Assembly: GCA_905193395.1 (NCBI GenBank)
Contig: CAJJOO010000049.1
Span: 1-8,120 of the forward strand
DNA: 8,120 nucleotides
Origin: an uncultured Porphyromonadaceae bacterium
GTDB taxonomy: Bacteria; Bacteroidota; Bacteroidia; Bacteroidales; Muribaculaceae
Direction: 5' to 3'
This document shows positions 1-8,120 of this stretch, piece after piece (position 1 is the first letter of the stretch; every line of letters starts with the position of its first letter). A program made the translations under genes and the position numbers. The notes below the pieces were generated by a model. The model saw only the letters and a program-made list of their open reading frames with translations, was not told where the DNA came from and ran no database searches.

Positions 1-1
1 G

Positions 2-307
2 GCCGACACAACTGCCGCCGCAAACCGCGTGAGCGCAGCCATGAGCAGTTCGACAGCGTCGCAGCCGCAGGCTCGCCAGCAGTCGCAGCCCGCGCGCCGT
101 CAGGAAACGCAGTCGCAGCCCGCACGGCGTCAGAACAATTCCGGTATTCAGGCTACACACACCGTGAAGCGTGGCGAAAACCTCGGCAAAATCGCACGTA
201 AATATGGTGTGACCGTCGATGCCATCCGCAAGGCCAACAACCTGCGCGGCGATAAGATCAACGTGGGCCAGAAACTGAAAATCCCCGCACGCAAGCGCCG
301 CCGTTGA
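2..307 (+). CDS. LysM-domain cell-wall-binding protein, C-terminal fragment
   Basis: This is the 3' end of a gene whose reading frame is open to the left window edge, so the true start is outside the window; an in-frame GTG at 29 and ATG at 41 are probably internal. The visible part starts with a low-complexity linker rich in Ala, Ser, Gln, Pro and Arg, including a doubled QSQPARRQ motif. One LysM domain follows at about 155-286, beginning HTVKRGENLGKIARKYGV and closing with INVGQKLKIP, then a basic tail ending in RKRRR. LysM domains bind N-acetylglucosamine-containing glycans such as peptidoglycan, and a C-terminal LysM after a flexible linker is typical of exported wall hydrolases (lytic transglycosylases, amidases, endopeptidases). 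The catalytic part is not visible, so the enzyme class cannot be named. The stop lies 33 bp before the OPT gene, so the two are probably co-transcribed. Confidence 0.85.
   Translation, partial: ADTTAAANRVSAAMSSSTASQPQARQQSQPARRQETQSQPARRQNNSGIQATHTVKRGENLGKIARKYGVTVDAIRKANNLRGDKINVGQKLKIPARKRRR
80..133 (+). repeat. Tandem 30-bp-period repeat in the LysM linker
   Basis: A 24-bp unit at 80-103 recurs at 110-133 with two mismatches (22/24 identical), a period of 30 bp. It encodes two copies of QSQPARRQ, ten residues apart, in the flexible linker before the LysM domain. Repeats in such linkers commonly change copy number by slippage and alter spacer length; that this happens here is inference. 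Confidence 0.8.
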
Positions 308-340
308 TTCCACCCAGTCAATAATGTAAAAAGTAATGAT

Positions 341-2344
341 ATGAAACAAACCAATCAACATCCGGCCGAGCCACAGGCTCCGGAAATACCCGCTGCCGAG
401 GTCGACCCCGTCGACCTGCCGGAAAACGCGTTCCGCCAGTTGGGCGAGGACGAAGAGTACGTGCCGGTGATGCATCCGGCGCGCCAGTATGCCGAGGTGA
501 CGCCCTATTCGGTGGGTGTGGGCCTTCTGCTGGCCATCATTTTCAGCGCCGCGGCCGCATATCTGGGCCTGAAAGTGGGCCAGGTATTCGAGGCCGCTAT
601 CCCCATCGCCATTATCGCTGTCGGACTCAGTAATTTCGCCAAGCGCAACCAGCCGCTGGGCCAGAATATCCTCATCCAGTCGATAGGCGCCTGCTCGGGC
701 GTGATTGTGGCGGGTGCCATCTTCACCCTGCCCGCGCTCTACATACTGCAGGCCTCCTATCCCGAAATCTCGGTGAATTTCTTCAAGATTTTCCTGTCGT
801 CGCTGCTGGGCGGTGTGCTGGGCATCCTGTTCTTCATTCCTTTCCGTAAATATTTCGTAAAGGACATGCACGGCAAATATCCATTCCCCGAAGCCACCGC
901 CACAACCCAGGTGCTGATTTCCGGCCAGGCCAAGGATGCCAAAGCCGGCGGCCAGGCCAAACTGCTGGTCGTCGCCTCGCTCATCGGCGGTATCTACGAC
1001 TATCTTGTTGCCACCTTCGGCTTCTGGACCGAGACCATCACCACAACGGCCTATTCATGGGGCCAGGTGATTGCCGACAAGTTCAAGTTTGCTTTCTCGT
1101 GCAACACCGGCGCCGCCGTTCTCGGCCTGGGATATATCGTCGGTCTGAAATATGCCTTCGTGATATTCGCCGGTTCGATTTTCGTATGGTGGGTGCTGAT
1201 TCCCCTGATGGGCACCTACGGTTCGGCTGAACTCGCCGCGATGGGTCCCGCCGAAATATTCTATGACAAGGCGCGCCTCGTCGGTATCGGCGGTATCGCC
1301 ATGGCCGGTATCATCGGCATCGTGAAGTCGTGGGGCGTGATAGCACAGGCTGTCGGCCTGGCATCCCGCGAACTCCGCGGCGCCAAGGCACAGTCGCGCC
1401 CCGTGCGCTGGCAGACGGACATTTCCATGAAGCATATCGCATACTTCACCATGCTGGCTCTCGTGGCCGTGTTCCTGTTCTTCTGGCTTGGAGTAATCAA
1501 CACCTTCTGGCAGGCACTGATTGCCTGGGTAGTAGTCACGATTATCGCCTTCCTGTTCACCACAGTCGCTGCCAACGCCATTGCCATCGTGGGTTCAAAC
1601 CCCGTGAGCGGCATGACCCTGATGACCCTTATCATCGCTTCCGGTATCTTCGTTGCCATCGGTCTTGACGGCACACGCGGCATCGTTGCCTCGATGATTG
1701 TGGGCGGCGTGGTCTGCACGGCGCTTTCTATGGCCGGCGGCTTTGTCACCGACCTCAAAATCGGCTACTGGCTGGGTTCCACTCCCCGCAAGCAGGAAAG
1801 TTGGAAATTCCTCGGCACTCTGGTTTCCGCCGCTACGGTGGGCGCCGTTATCCTGATGCTGAACAATGTTTACGGCTTCACCGGCCCAGGCGCCCTTGCC
1901 GCACCCCAGGCCAATGCCATGGCCAAGGTTCTCGAACCCATGATGATGGGCGGACAGACTCCCTGGACACTCTATATCGTCGGTGCCATCCTGGCGCTGA
2001 TTCTCAACTGGCTCGGCGTTCCCGCGCTGGCATTCTGCCTCGGTATGTTCCTGCCTCTGTCGCTCAACACCCCTATGCTGGTGGGCGGTATCGTCTCCTG
2101 GGCCGTTGGCCGCAGTTCCAAGGACAAGGATGTGTGCCGCGCCCGCAGTGACCGCGGTACGCTGATTGCCTCCGGTCTGATTGCCGGCGGCGCCCTGTTC
2201 GGCGTGCTGGCCGCAGTCACAATCATGTGCGGTCTTCCCGTTCCGACAAACGGCGAGGAATTCGTTCCCCAGATTCTGGGTCTCGTGGCCTACGCAGCCA
2301 TTATCTGCTATCTGTATTTTGAATCACGCAACGTGCATAAATAA
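341..2344 (+). CDS. OPT-family oligopeptide transporter
   Basis: The 667-residue product is a polytopic inner-membrane protein of the OPT family, whose members take up oligopeptides or metal-chelating peptide-like compounds by proton-coupled secondary transport. The length is normal for the prokaryotic branch. A hydrophilic, Pro- and acid-rich N-terminal tail (residues 1-50) precedes roughly 14-16 hydrophobic segments. Family-like motifs are the first helix pair (about 54-98, with AAAYLGLKVGQVFEAAIP), KYPFPEATAT at 179-188, SNPVSGMTLMT at 419-429 and DLKIGYWLGSTP at 471-482. The ATG at 341 is the first plausible start: it follows an AT-rich 33-bp gap and the protein aligns to the expected N-terminus; no Shine-Dalgarno is evident, as is usual in Bacteroidetes. 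It sits between the LysM gene and a MATE gene starting 6 bp after its stop. Substrate cannot be read from sequence; peptides are the default assumption, siderophore-like chelates the alternative. Confidence 0.93.
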   Translation: MKQTNQHPAEPQAPEIPAAEVDPVDLPENAFRQLGEDEEYVPVMHPARQYAEVTPYSVGVGLLLAIIFSAAAAYLGLKVGQVFEAAIPIAIIAVGLSNFAKRNQPLGQNILIQSIGACSGVIVAGAIFTLPALYILQASYPEISVNFFKIFLSSLLGGVLGILFFIPFRKYFVKDMHGKYPFPEATATTQVLISGQAKDAKAGGQAKLLVVASLIGGIYDYLVATFGFWTETITTTAYSWGQVIADKFKFAFSCNTGAAVLGLGYIVGLKYAFVIFAGSIFVWWVLIPLMGTYGSAELAAMGPAEIFYDKARLVGIGGIAMAGIIGIVKSWGVIAQAVGLASRELRGAKAQSRPVRWQTDISMKHIAYFTMLALVAVFLFFWLGVINTFWQALIAWVVVTIIAFLFTTVAANAIAIVGSNPVSGMTLMTLIIASGIFVAIGLDGTRGIVASMIVGGVVCTALSMAGGFVTDLKIGYWLGSTPRKQESWKFLGTLVSAATVGAVILMLNNVYGFTGPGALAAPQANAMAKVLEPMMMGGQTPWTLYIVGAILALILNWLGVPALAFCLGMFLPLSLNTPMLVGGIVSWAVGRSSKDKDVCRARSDRGTLIASGLIAGGALFGVLAAVTIMCGLPVPTNGEEFVPQILGLVAYAAIICYLYFESRNVHK

Positions 2345-2350
2345 TCACTG

Positions 2351-3661
2351 ATGAAGGCTTCACATCGCGAAATATTCGCGATTGCGGGCCCGGCAATCGT
2401 TTCAAACATAACCGTCCCGGTGTTGGGGCTTGTCGACACGGCCATTGCAGGCCACCTCGGCACAGCCGCCTTCATCGGGGCGATTGCCGTCGGGTCCATA
2501 GTTTTCAGCATGATGTACTGGCTGTTCGGTTTCCTGCGGATGTCTACGGCCGGGCTGACGGCACAATGTTTCGGCGCCTCCGACCGCGGCGGAGCCGACT
2601 GTGTGCTTGCGAGGTCCATGGTGCTTTCGCTGGGCTTCGGCCTGCTGATAATCGCCCTGTCGCCATGGGCCGGCAGCGGAGCCATCGCGTTCATGGACGC
2701 CGGCGACGATGTGACGCCCTTCGCGCTGCGCTACTTCGGAATCGTGGTTTGGGGCGCTCCCGCCGTTCTCGGAATGTATTCGGCGACTGGCTGGCTCATC
2801 GGCATGCAGGACACCAGGCTGCCGATGATGTTTTCCGTCCTTACAAACGTCGTCAATATCGCCCTTAGCGCGACCTTCGTGTTCGGCTTCGGCATGAAAA
2901 TCGAGGGAATCGCCCTTGGTACGGTGCTGTCGCAGTGGACGGGATACGCGGTGTGCATGATTGCCATGCGGCGCCGTTACAGGCCGTCGCTGCCGTCTTT
3001 GTCCGTGATTATGGACCGCCATGCGTTCGCGGGACTTTTTAGCATCAATTTCTTCCTGTTTCTGCGTACTCTGCTGCTGGTGGCGGTGACGGTGTGGTTT
3101 ACGAGAGCCGGCGCCGGGCAGGGGGTCGTAGTGCTGTCGGCCAACTCGCTTCTGATGCAACTGTTTCTGTTTTTCTCGTATTTCAGCGACGGTTTTGCGT
3201 ATGCCGGGGAGGCCCTGGCGGGCAAGGCACACGGAGCCGGCGACCGGGCGTCGCTTTGTGCAGTGGCTGAGTCGCTGACGCGAATCGGATTTGCCGTGGC
3301 CCTTGTTTTCTCGGTGATTTACTTTGTGGCAGGCGACCTCATTTTGCAGCAACTCACCGACCGCGGAGATGTGCTCGACGCCGCCTCGGAATATCTTCCC
3401 TGGGCGGTGGCTGTGCCTCTGTGCGGAGTCTCCGGCTTTGTGTACGACGGAATATTTGTGGGACTCACACGGCCGGTGGCGATGCTGCTTTCAATCGGCG
3501 CCGGTGCGGCTGTGTTTTTTGCGATATATTTTCTGGCTTTCCCCGCGCTCGGAAACGACGGACTGTGGCTGGCATTTGTGGCCTATCTGGCAGTGCGCGG
3601 GCTGATACTGCACTTCGTCTTCCGCAGTAAGTTCAGTGGAGGCGGTGGCATCAGATGTTGA
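2351..3661 (+). CDS. MATE-family efflux transporter, DinF-like
   Basis: The 436-residue product is an inner-membrane antiporter of the MATE family, which exports cationic drugs and metabolites in exchange for Na+ or H+. About 12 hydrophobic segments form the usual two halves; the length is typical of the short DinF-like branch. Helix 1 carries PAIVSNITVPVLGLVDTAIA (residues 14-33): Pro23 and Asp29 sit where family members have the conserved helix-1 proline and the aspartate tied to cation coupling (assignment inferred). Other family signatures are FLRMSTAGLTAQ at 61-72, LTNVVNIALSATFVFGFGMK at 164-183 and the second-half SDGFAYAGEALAGKAHGAGD at 279-298. The start is 6 bp after the OPT stop, so translation coupling within one operon is likely. 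The 3' end overlaps the opposite-strand lipoprotein gene by 11 bp. Substrate is unknown; I give no symbol because dinF-like proteins in this phylum are numerous and not one-to-one with E. coli dinF. Confidence 0.93.
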   Translation: MKASHREIFAIAGPAIVSNITVPVLGLVDTAIAGHLGTAAFIGAIAVGSIVFSMMYWLFGFLRMSTAGLTAQCFGASDRGGADCVLARSMVLSLGFGLLIIALSPWAGSGAIAFMDAGDDVTPFALRYFGIVVWGAPAVLGMYSATGWLIGMQDTRLPMMFSVLTNVVNIALSATFVFGFGMKIEGIALGTVLSQWTGYAVCMIAMRRRYRPSLPSLSVIMDRHAFAGLFSINFFLFLRTLLLVAVTVWFTRAGAGQGVVVLSANSLLMQLFLFFSYFSDGFAYAGEALAGKAHGAGDRASLCAVAESLTRIGFAVALVFSVIYFVAGDLILQQLTDRGDVLDAASEYLPWAVAVPLCGVSGFVYDGIFVGLTRPVAMLLSIGAGAAVFFAIYFLAFPALGNDGLWLAFVAYLAVRGLILHFVFRSKFSGGGGIRC

Positions 3662-3664
3662 TGC
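3648..3664. other. Inverted repeat spanning both stop codons of convergent genes
   Basis: The arms gcatca (3648-3653) and tgatgc (3659-3664) are perfect reverse complements around a 5-base loop. The MATE stop TGA (3659-3661) is in the right arm and the lipoprotein stop (TCA on the + strand, 3651-3653) is in the left arm. Three of the six pairs follow automatically from two facing TGA codons, so only three are extra. There is no T-rich run on either side, so it is not a standard intrinsic terminator. It may be coincidence. Confidence 0.4.
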
Positions 3665-4532
3665 GGATGTCGAGGCGGCCGTCCTTTATGGCGCGGTCGT
3701 AAAGTTCGCGCGACAGGCGTTTGTCATACTCCTTGCGGTTCATGTTCATTATGCGGTCGAGAATCAGCGAACGTGCGTTCTCGACGGGCATCGGCGAACC
3801 GGTGTGGATGACGCCGGTGATATACAGCAGATATGTGAACGAGCCGGCGGAGTATTCGAGTACAGAATTCGAGTTGAGCCAGGTGTCGGCCGAGGTGCCG
3901 AACGAGGGGTAGGGAATACGGTTCTCAATCTGTTCCCAGTCCACCCAGCGGTCGCGGAAATAATCGTAGTGAATGGCCGATGAAAGGACCTCTTTTTCCA
4001 GGCGGTCGATGTCGGCCGGCTTGTCGGAGCGGTACAGGCGTTTGAGGACACGCAGGTTTGCGGCATCATCGGGTACTTTGAGATAAACACCTTTCACAAG
4101 GGGGCGCTCGAGAATGAAATCGGATTTGTGCGCCTCGTAGTAGGCCCTGACGGAGTCCTCGGGAATCGAATCGGCGTGGGTCAGGAACATCTTGCGGCGG
4201 TATTGCGAACGTATGAGGCTGTTGCGGTACATTTCCGTCAGGCGGTCGATTTCGACCATGTCCACCTCGTCAGAGGCGACTTCGTTGATGAGGTTTGATT
4301 CAATCCACGCCGAGACCAGCGAGCGGACCAGAGCAACGGAATCCTCGGGAGCCAGTCCGGCGGGAATGGCAGGGCGCAGATCGTCGGCCGTCAGGACATT
4401 GTCGCCGAGACGCACCAGATAGTTGCCGCTGATGCCGTCCTTGCCCGAGCAGGCGGCACAAAGGAATAATAAAATGGCAACACCGGCCTTCAGAAGTCCG
4501 GTTGCCGGGTGTGAAGACGCGGTGTTGCGCAT
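3651..4532 (-). CDS. SurA-like periplasmic folding lipoprotein lacking a parvulin domain
   Basis: The 293-residue product resembles the SurA/PpiC-type chaperone partner encoded next to parvulin isomerases in Bacteroidales. A basic N-region, a short hydrophobic core (about 14-25) and Cys28 in LFLCAACSG suggest a lipoprotein signal, although position -3 is Cys, which is unusual, so acylation is not certain. Residues 37-52 (NYLVRLGDNVLTADDL) resemble the SurA-N opening; a helical, charged region runs from about 62 to 140 (PEDSVALVRSLVSAWIESNL, then MYRNSLIRSQYRRKMF), followed by PEDSVRAYYEAHKSDF at 124-139. I cannot find the parvulin signature (an SHI-type first strand and a GxHII end), so it is probably a non-catalytic chaperone. 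It starts 38 bp after the parvulin gene's stop, suggesting one operon, and its own end overlaps the MATE gene by 11 bp. No other plausible Met start exists in the N-terminal third. Many pipelines would call it hypothetical or a PPIase-like protein. Confidence 0.75.
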   Translation of the reverse strand: MRNTASSHPATGLLKAGVAILLFLCAACSGKDGISGNYLVRLGDNVLTADDLRPAIPAGLAPEDSVALVRSLVSAWIESNLINEVASDEVDMVEIDRLTEMYRNSLIRSQYRRKMFLTHADSIPEDSVRAYYEAHKSDFILERPLVKGVYLKVPDDAANLRVLKRLYRSDKPADIDRLEKEVLSSAIHYDYFRDRWVDWEQIENRIPYPSFGTSADTWLNSNSVLEYSAGSFTYLLYITGVIHTGSPMPVENARSLILDRIMNMNRKEYDKRLSRELYDRAIKDGRLDIRINI

Positions 4533-4570
4533 GTTGTGTTGAGTTTAAAATGTCCCAGGGGGGAGGGTGA

Positions 4571-6487
4571 TTATTTCACCTGACCGAGGACCTTGCGGTT
4601 AATCTTGACGGGATATTTGGCGCGGAGTTGCTCAATCCAGTCTTTTTCGAGTGCGGCCTGGAAGTCGGCCACGACAGCGCCGCGCACGTCGGAGGCTTCC
4701 TCGGGCGCGTCAATCACGCGGCCGCGATATGCCACGAAGCATTTCCAGCGGTTGTTGCTGGTGTCGGGACGGGGACTGCCGAAGCCCAGGAAGTCGGTGA
4801 TGGGGTTCTCGCCTTTTGCGGCAATTACGCGCTCGACCTTGACATTGCGGCCGAATTTATTGTGAATCGTCGAAACGATTTCAGCGGGGTCCATGTCGAC
4901 GGGCAGTGTGGCTGCAAAGGCCTCGGCCTCTCCGAGAATCGTGTCGTTGGACGCGAAGATAATGAAGGACTTGAATTTGGGCTGGTCGAAGGTGTATTTT
5001 TCGCGGTTGTTCCGGAAGAATTCTTCCAGGCCCTGCTTGTCTTTCGAGGCGCGTTCCCAGACATTGGTATTGGAAATATCGAAGAGCAGGATGCCGTCGC
5101 GGTATTCATTGACAAGGTTGCGGTAGTCGGGATTCTGAACCATCAGTTCGTCGCGTGCGATGTCCATGGCACGGTTGCCGAGAGCGACGGAAGCCCCGTC
5201 GATAATGAACTGAGCGATATTGTCGCCACCGTGGAGAGCGGCCACCGAAAGGGTGGGCATCACATCGGCGACTGTGCCTTTTTTGCCTGCGATTTCAAAT
5301 ATGGGGAGATTCCAGACGGAGAATTCGGCAATCATGGCCGAGTCGAGGACGCCGCCCAGTTGCTCGGCGCGCTGTGCTATCTTCGAGGCGTTTTTGTGCA
5401 GCACACGGCCATTGTGCTTTTTAATCATGTCGTACATGAAGGCCATGCGGGGTGCGTTGCCGCGTGCGTCACGGCCGAGGTTGTTGATGATGCCCTGACG
5501 TGTCTCTTCGAGGGATCCGACCTTGCGTGCATCCAGTTTGTGGATGATGTGCCAGCCGTAGGAGGTGCGGAAGGGACGCGAGTATGCGCCGACGGGGAGG
5601 GCGAAGGCCACAGAATCGAATTCCGCAACCATAATGCCGCGACCGAACCAGTCGAGTTTTCCACCGTTGCGGGCCGAACCGCCGTCCTGCGAAAGGCGAG
5701 AGGCGACTTCTCCGAAGTCGGCGCCGGGAGCGGTCACCACGTTATAGATAGAATCGATGCGGACTTCCTCGGCGGCAGCCACGCTGTCTGTCGCACCACG
5801 GGTGACACGGAGGATATGCTCCACCAGCACTTCGCCTTCCGAGGGATGGCGGTCGTCAACGCGGATAATGTGGATGCCGTAGCCCGAATTTACAACCGGC
5901 GAAATCTGACCGACCGGGGTTGAATATGCCATTTCCTCGAAGGCCTGGGGATAGCGTCCGAAAGCCACGACGCCCATATATCCTCCACGCGATGACGATG
6001 CGCGGTCTATGGAATACTGTGCGGCGACTTCCTCGAATTTGGCGGTGCCGTCGAGAATTGCGGTGCGCAGGGAGTCGAGTTTGGCCTCGTTGCCTTCGTG
6101 CATCATAATATGGCTGACGACGAGTTCGTCGGTCATCTGGCTGTATATGCTTTTTACAATCGAATCCTGAACAGCAAGGTCAACGAGGTAGGGCTGGGCC
6201 AGTTCGTTGCGGAACTGGTTGAATTCGCTCATAAAGGCGGCTGTGGTGTCGATTCCGTGTGCCTCGGCGTCGGCAACCTTCAGTTTGTAGTTGACGAACA
6301 TTTCGACGTATTCGTCAAGAGTCTGGGGCTGAACCTGCTGCGAATTGTTTTTGTGATAAAGGTATTCAAATTCGCTGAGGTGTACGTCTTTGCCTGCGAT
6401 GTTCATCAGCACGGGGTCGTTGTTGGCGGCAGCCACACCGAGGAGGGTGGCTCCCATGACACCCGCGGCCAAAATCAGTTTTTTCAT
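4571..6487 (-). CDS. Exported peptidyl-prolyl cis-trans isomerase with two parvulin domains
   Basis: The 638-residue product is a periplasmic SurA/PpiD-type folding factor that catalyses cis-trans isomerisation of peptidyl-proline bonds and chaperones envelope or outer-membrane proteins. Residues 1-21 are a classical signal peptide (Lys-Lys start, hydrophobic core, GVAAA before the mature end), with no lipobox. Residues about 26-115 are a SurA-N-like helical chaperone region with the Bacteroidales-type EFEYLYHKNNSQQ and VNYKLKVADA. Parvulin domain 1 covers about 121-212 (VVSHIMMHEG to GYGIHIIRV) and domain 2 about 221-319 (LVEHILRVTRG to YGWHIIHKLD); both keep the SRLS/YSID, GG and FGRG/FGRY elements of the fold. 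The roughly 310 C-terminal residues are not assigned, ending in YPVKINRKVLGQVK. The ATG at 6487 gives the signal peptide directly. Downstream is the SurA-like lipoprotein gene; upstream is guaB, separated by a terminator. I give no symbol because surA, ppiC and ppiD names are used loosely in this phylum. Confidence 0.9.
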   Translation of the reverse strand: MKKLILAAGVMGATLLGVAAANNDPVLMNIAGKDVHLSEFEYLYHKNNSQQVQPQTLDEYVEMFVNYKLKVADAEAHGIDTTAAFMSEFNQFRNELAQPYLVDLAVQDSIVKSIYSQMTDELVVSHIMMHEGNEAKLDSLRTAILDGTAKFEEVAAQYSIDRASSSRGGYMGVVAFGRYPQAFEEMAYSTPVGQISPVVNSGYGIHIIRVDDRHPSEGEVLVEHILRVTRGATDSVAAAEEVRIDSIYNVVTAPGADFGEVASRLSQDGGSARNGGKLDWFGRGIMVAEFDSVAFALPVGAYSRPFRTSYGWHIIHKLDARKVGSLEETRQGIINNLGRDARGNAPRMAFMYDMIKKHNGRVLHKNASKIAQRAEQLGGVLDSAMIAEFSVWNLPIFEIAGKKGTVADVMPTLSVAALHGGDNIAQFIIDGASVALGNRAMDIARDELMVQNPDYRNLVNEYRDGILLFDISNTNVWERASKDKQGLEEFFRNNREKYTFDQPKFKSFIIFASNDTILGEAEAFAATLPVDMDPAEIVSTIHNKFGRNVKVERVIAAKGENPITDFLGFGSPRPDTSNNRWKCFVAYRGRVIDAPEEASDVRGAVVADFQAALEKDWIEQLRAKYPVKINRKVLGQVK

Positions 6488-6557
6488 TGGTTGAAAATTT
6501 CGGGATATTGTCGATTTAACTTTTTCATTTGCAAGTGTGTATTACAACACATTATTA
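6488..6557 (-). promoter_or_regulatory. AT-rich leader and probable promoter region of the parvulin gene
   Basis: Because the hairpin just upstream probably ends guaB transcripts, the parvulin gene needs its own promoter in this AT-rich 70-bp stretch. I could not find a clean Bacteroidetes promoter (TTTG, about 20 bases, TAnnTTTG); the closest is TTG at 6530-6532 on the - strand with a TAT about 24 bases later, which is a poor match. A TATAAT string overlaps the end of the hairpin tail. No Shine-Dalgarno precedes the ATG. The assignment rests on position rather than on a recognised motif. Confidence 0.35.
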
Positions 6558-6597
6558 TAAACGCCGCGAGGCGGGATTTATTGCATCGCGGCGTTTA
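6558..6597 (-). terminator. Intrinsic terminator downstream of guaB
   Basis: A perfect 12-bp inverted repeat (arms 6558-6569 and 6586-6597, seven G-C pairs, 16-base loop) begins 32 bases after the guaB stop. Read on the - strand it is followed by TTTATAATAAT-like sequence, an imperfect U-rich tail, which fits an intrinsic terminator of guaB. On the + strand it would be followed by an A-run, so it works in the leftward direction only. Because the tail is broken by A residues, some read-through into the parvulin gene is possible. Confidence 0.75.
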
Positions 6598-6629
6598 AAA
6601 AAGTTGGTTAAAAAGTATACGTCAGATTT

Positions 6630-8120
<1,491 letters not shown>

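Noticed and set aside
308..340. The 33-bp AT-rich gap before the OPT gene, checked for a promoter
   Set aside because: It is too short to hold a full Bacteroidetes promoter plus leader, and no TTTG or TAnnTTTG element is seen.
1330..2151. Two + strand frames inside the OPT gene in a shifted phase
   Set aside because: They are Arg/His-rich out-of-frame readings of transmembrane segments; the OPT frame is continuous with no sign of a frameshift.
2402..3352. A 316-codon open frame on the - strand opposite the MATE gene
   Set aside because: It is in the same codon-aligned antisense phase as the case above and encodes a His-, Arg- and Gln-rich product typical of antisense reading of a membrane-protein gene.
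4533..4570. The 38-bp gap between the parvulin and lipoprotein genes, checked for a terminator or promoter
   Set aside because: It holds only a short C/G run and no clear hairpin with a T tail or a promoter motif; it looks like an ordinary intra-operon gap.
4628..5923. A 431-codon open frame on the + strand opposite the parvulin gene
   Set aside because: Its codons lie exactly opposite the codons of the real gene, so it stays open merely because the gene avoids TTA, CTA and TCA, as GC-rich genes do. The product is low in recognisable motifs, while the - strand frame has a signal peptide and two parvulin domains.
6536..6551. A small dyad (tgtgt, 6 bases, acaca) upstream of the parvulin gene that might be an operator
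   Set aside because: Five base pairs in AT-rich spacer is expected by chance, and no regulator or second copy is seen in the window.

Overview
The window is a stretch of bacterial chromosome with GC-rich coding sequence, very probably from a gut-type Bacteroidales. The guaB product, the two-domain parvulin protein and the SurA-like partner protein all read like Bacteroidales proteins, the guaB-parvulin-SurA-like order is one I recall from that order, and gene starts lack clear Shine-Dalgarno sequences. GC content and protein style would fit Muribaculaceae or a relative, but family level is a guess.

Layout: two gene groups converge near the middle. On the + strand (1 to 3661) lie the C-terminal end of a LysM protein (cut by the window edge), a complete OPT-family oligopeptide transporter 33 bp further on, and a complete DinF-like MATE exporter 6 bp after that. 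The tight spacing suggests one transcript. On the - strand (8114 down to 3651) lie complete guaB (IMP dehydrogenase), a 142-bp spacer with a good intrinsic-terminator hairpin, a 638-residue exported peptidyl-prolyl isomerase with two parvulin domains, and, 38 bp further, a 293-residue SurA-like lipoprotein without a parvulin domain. The MATE gene and the lipoprotein gene overlap tail-to-tail by 11 bp, and both stop codons sit in the arms of a small inverted repeat.

How the genes work together: the - strand pair looks like an envelope protein-folding module (a catalytic parvulin chaperone plus a non-catalytic SurA-like partner) beside a purine-synthesis gene from which it is separated by a terminator. 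The + strand group combines a cell-wall-binding protein, a peptide or metal-chelate importer and a drug/sodium-type exporter. A link to peptidoglycan peptide recycling is possible but is only inferred.

I found no RNA genes, CRISPR arrays, insertion sequences, phage genes or defence genes. All the complete genes belong to recognisable families, and I see no convincing new system. The items most worth a second look are the non-catalytic SurA-like lipoprotein, the long unassigned C-terminal half of the parvulin protein and the stop-codon dyad at the convergent overlap.
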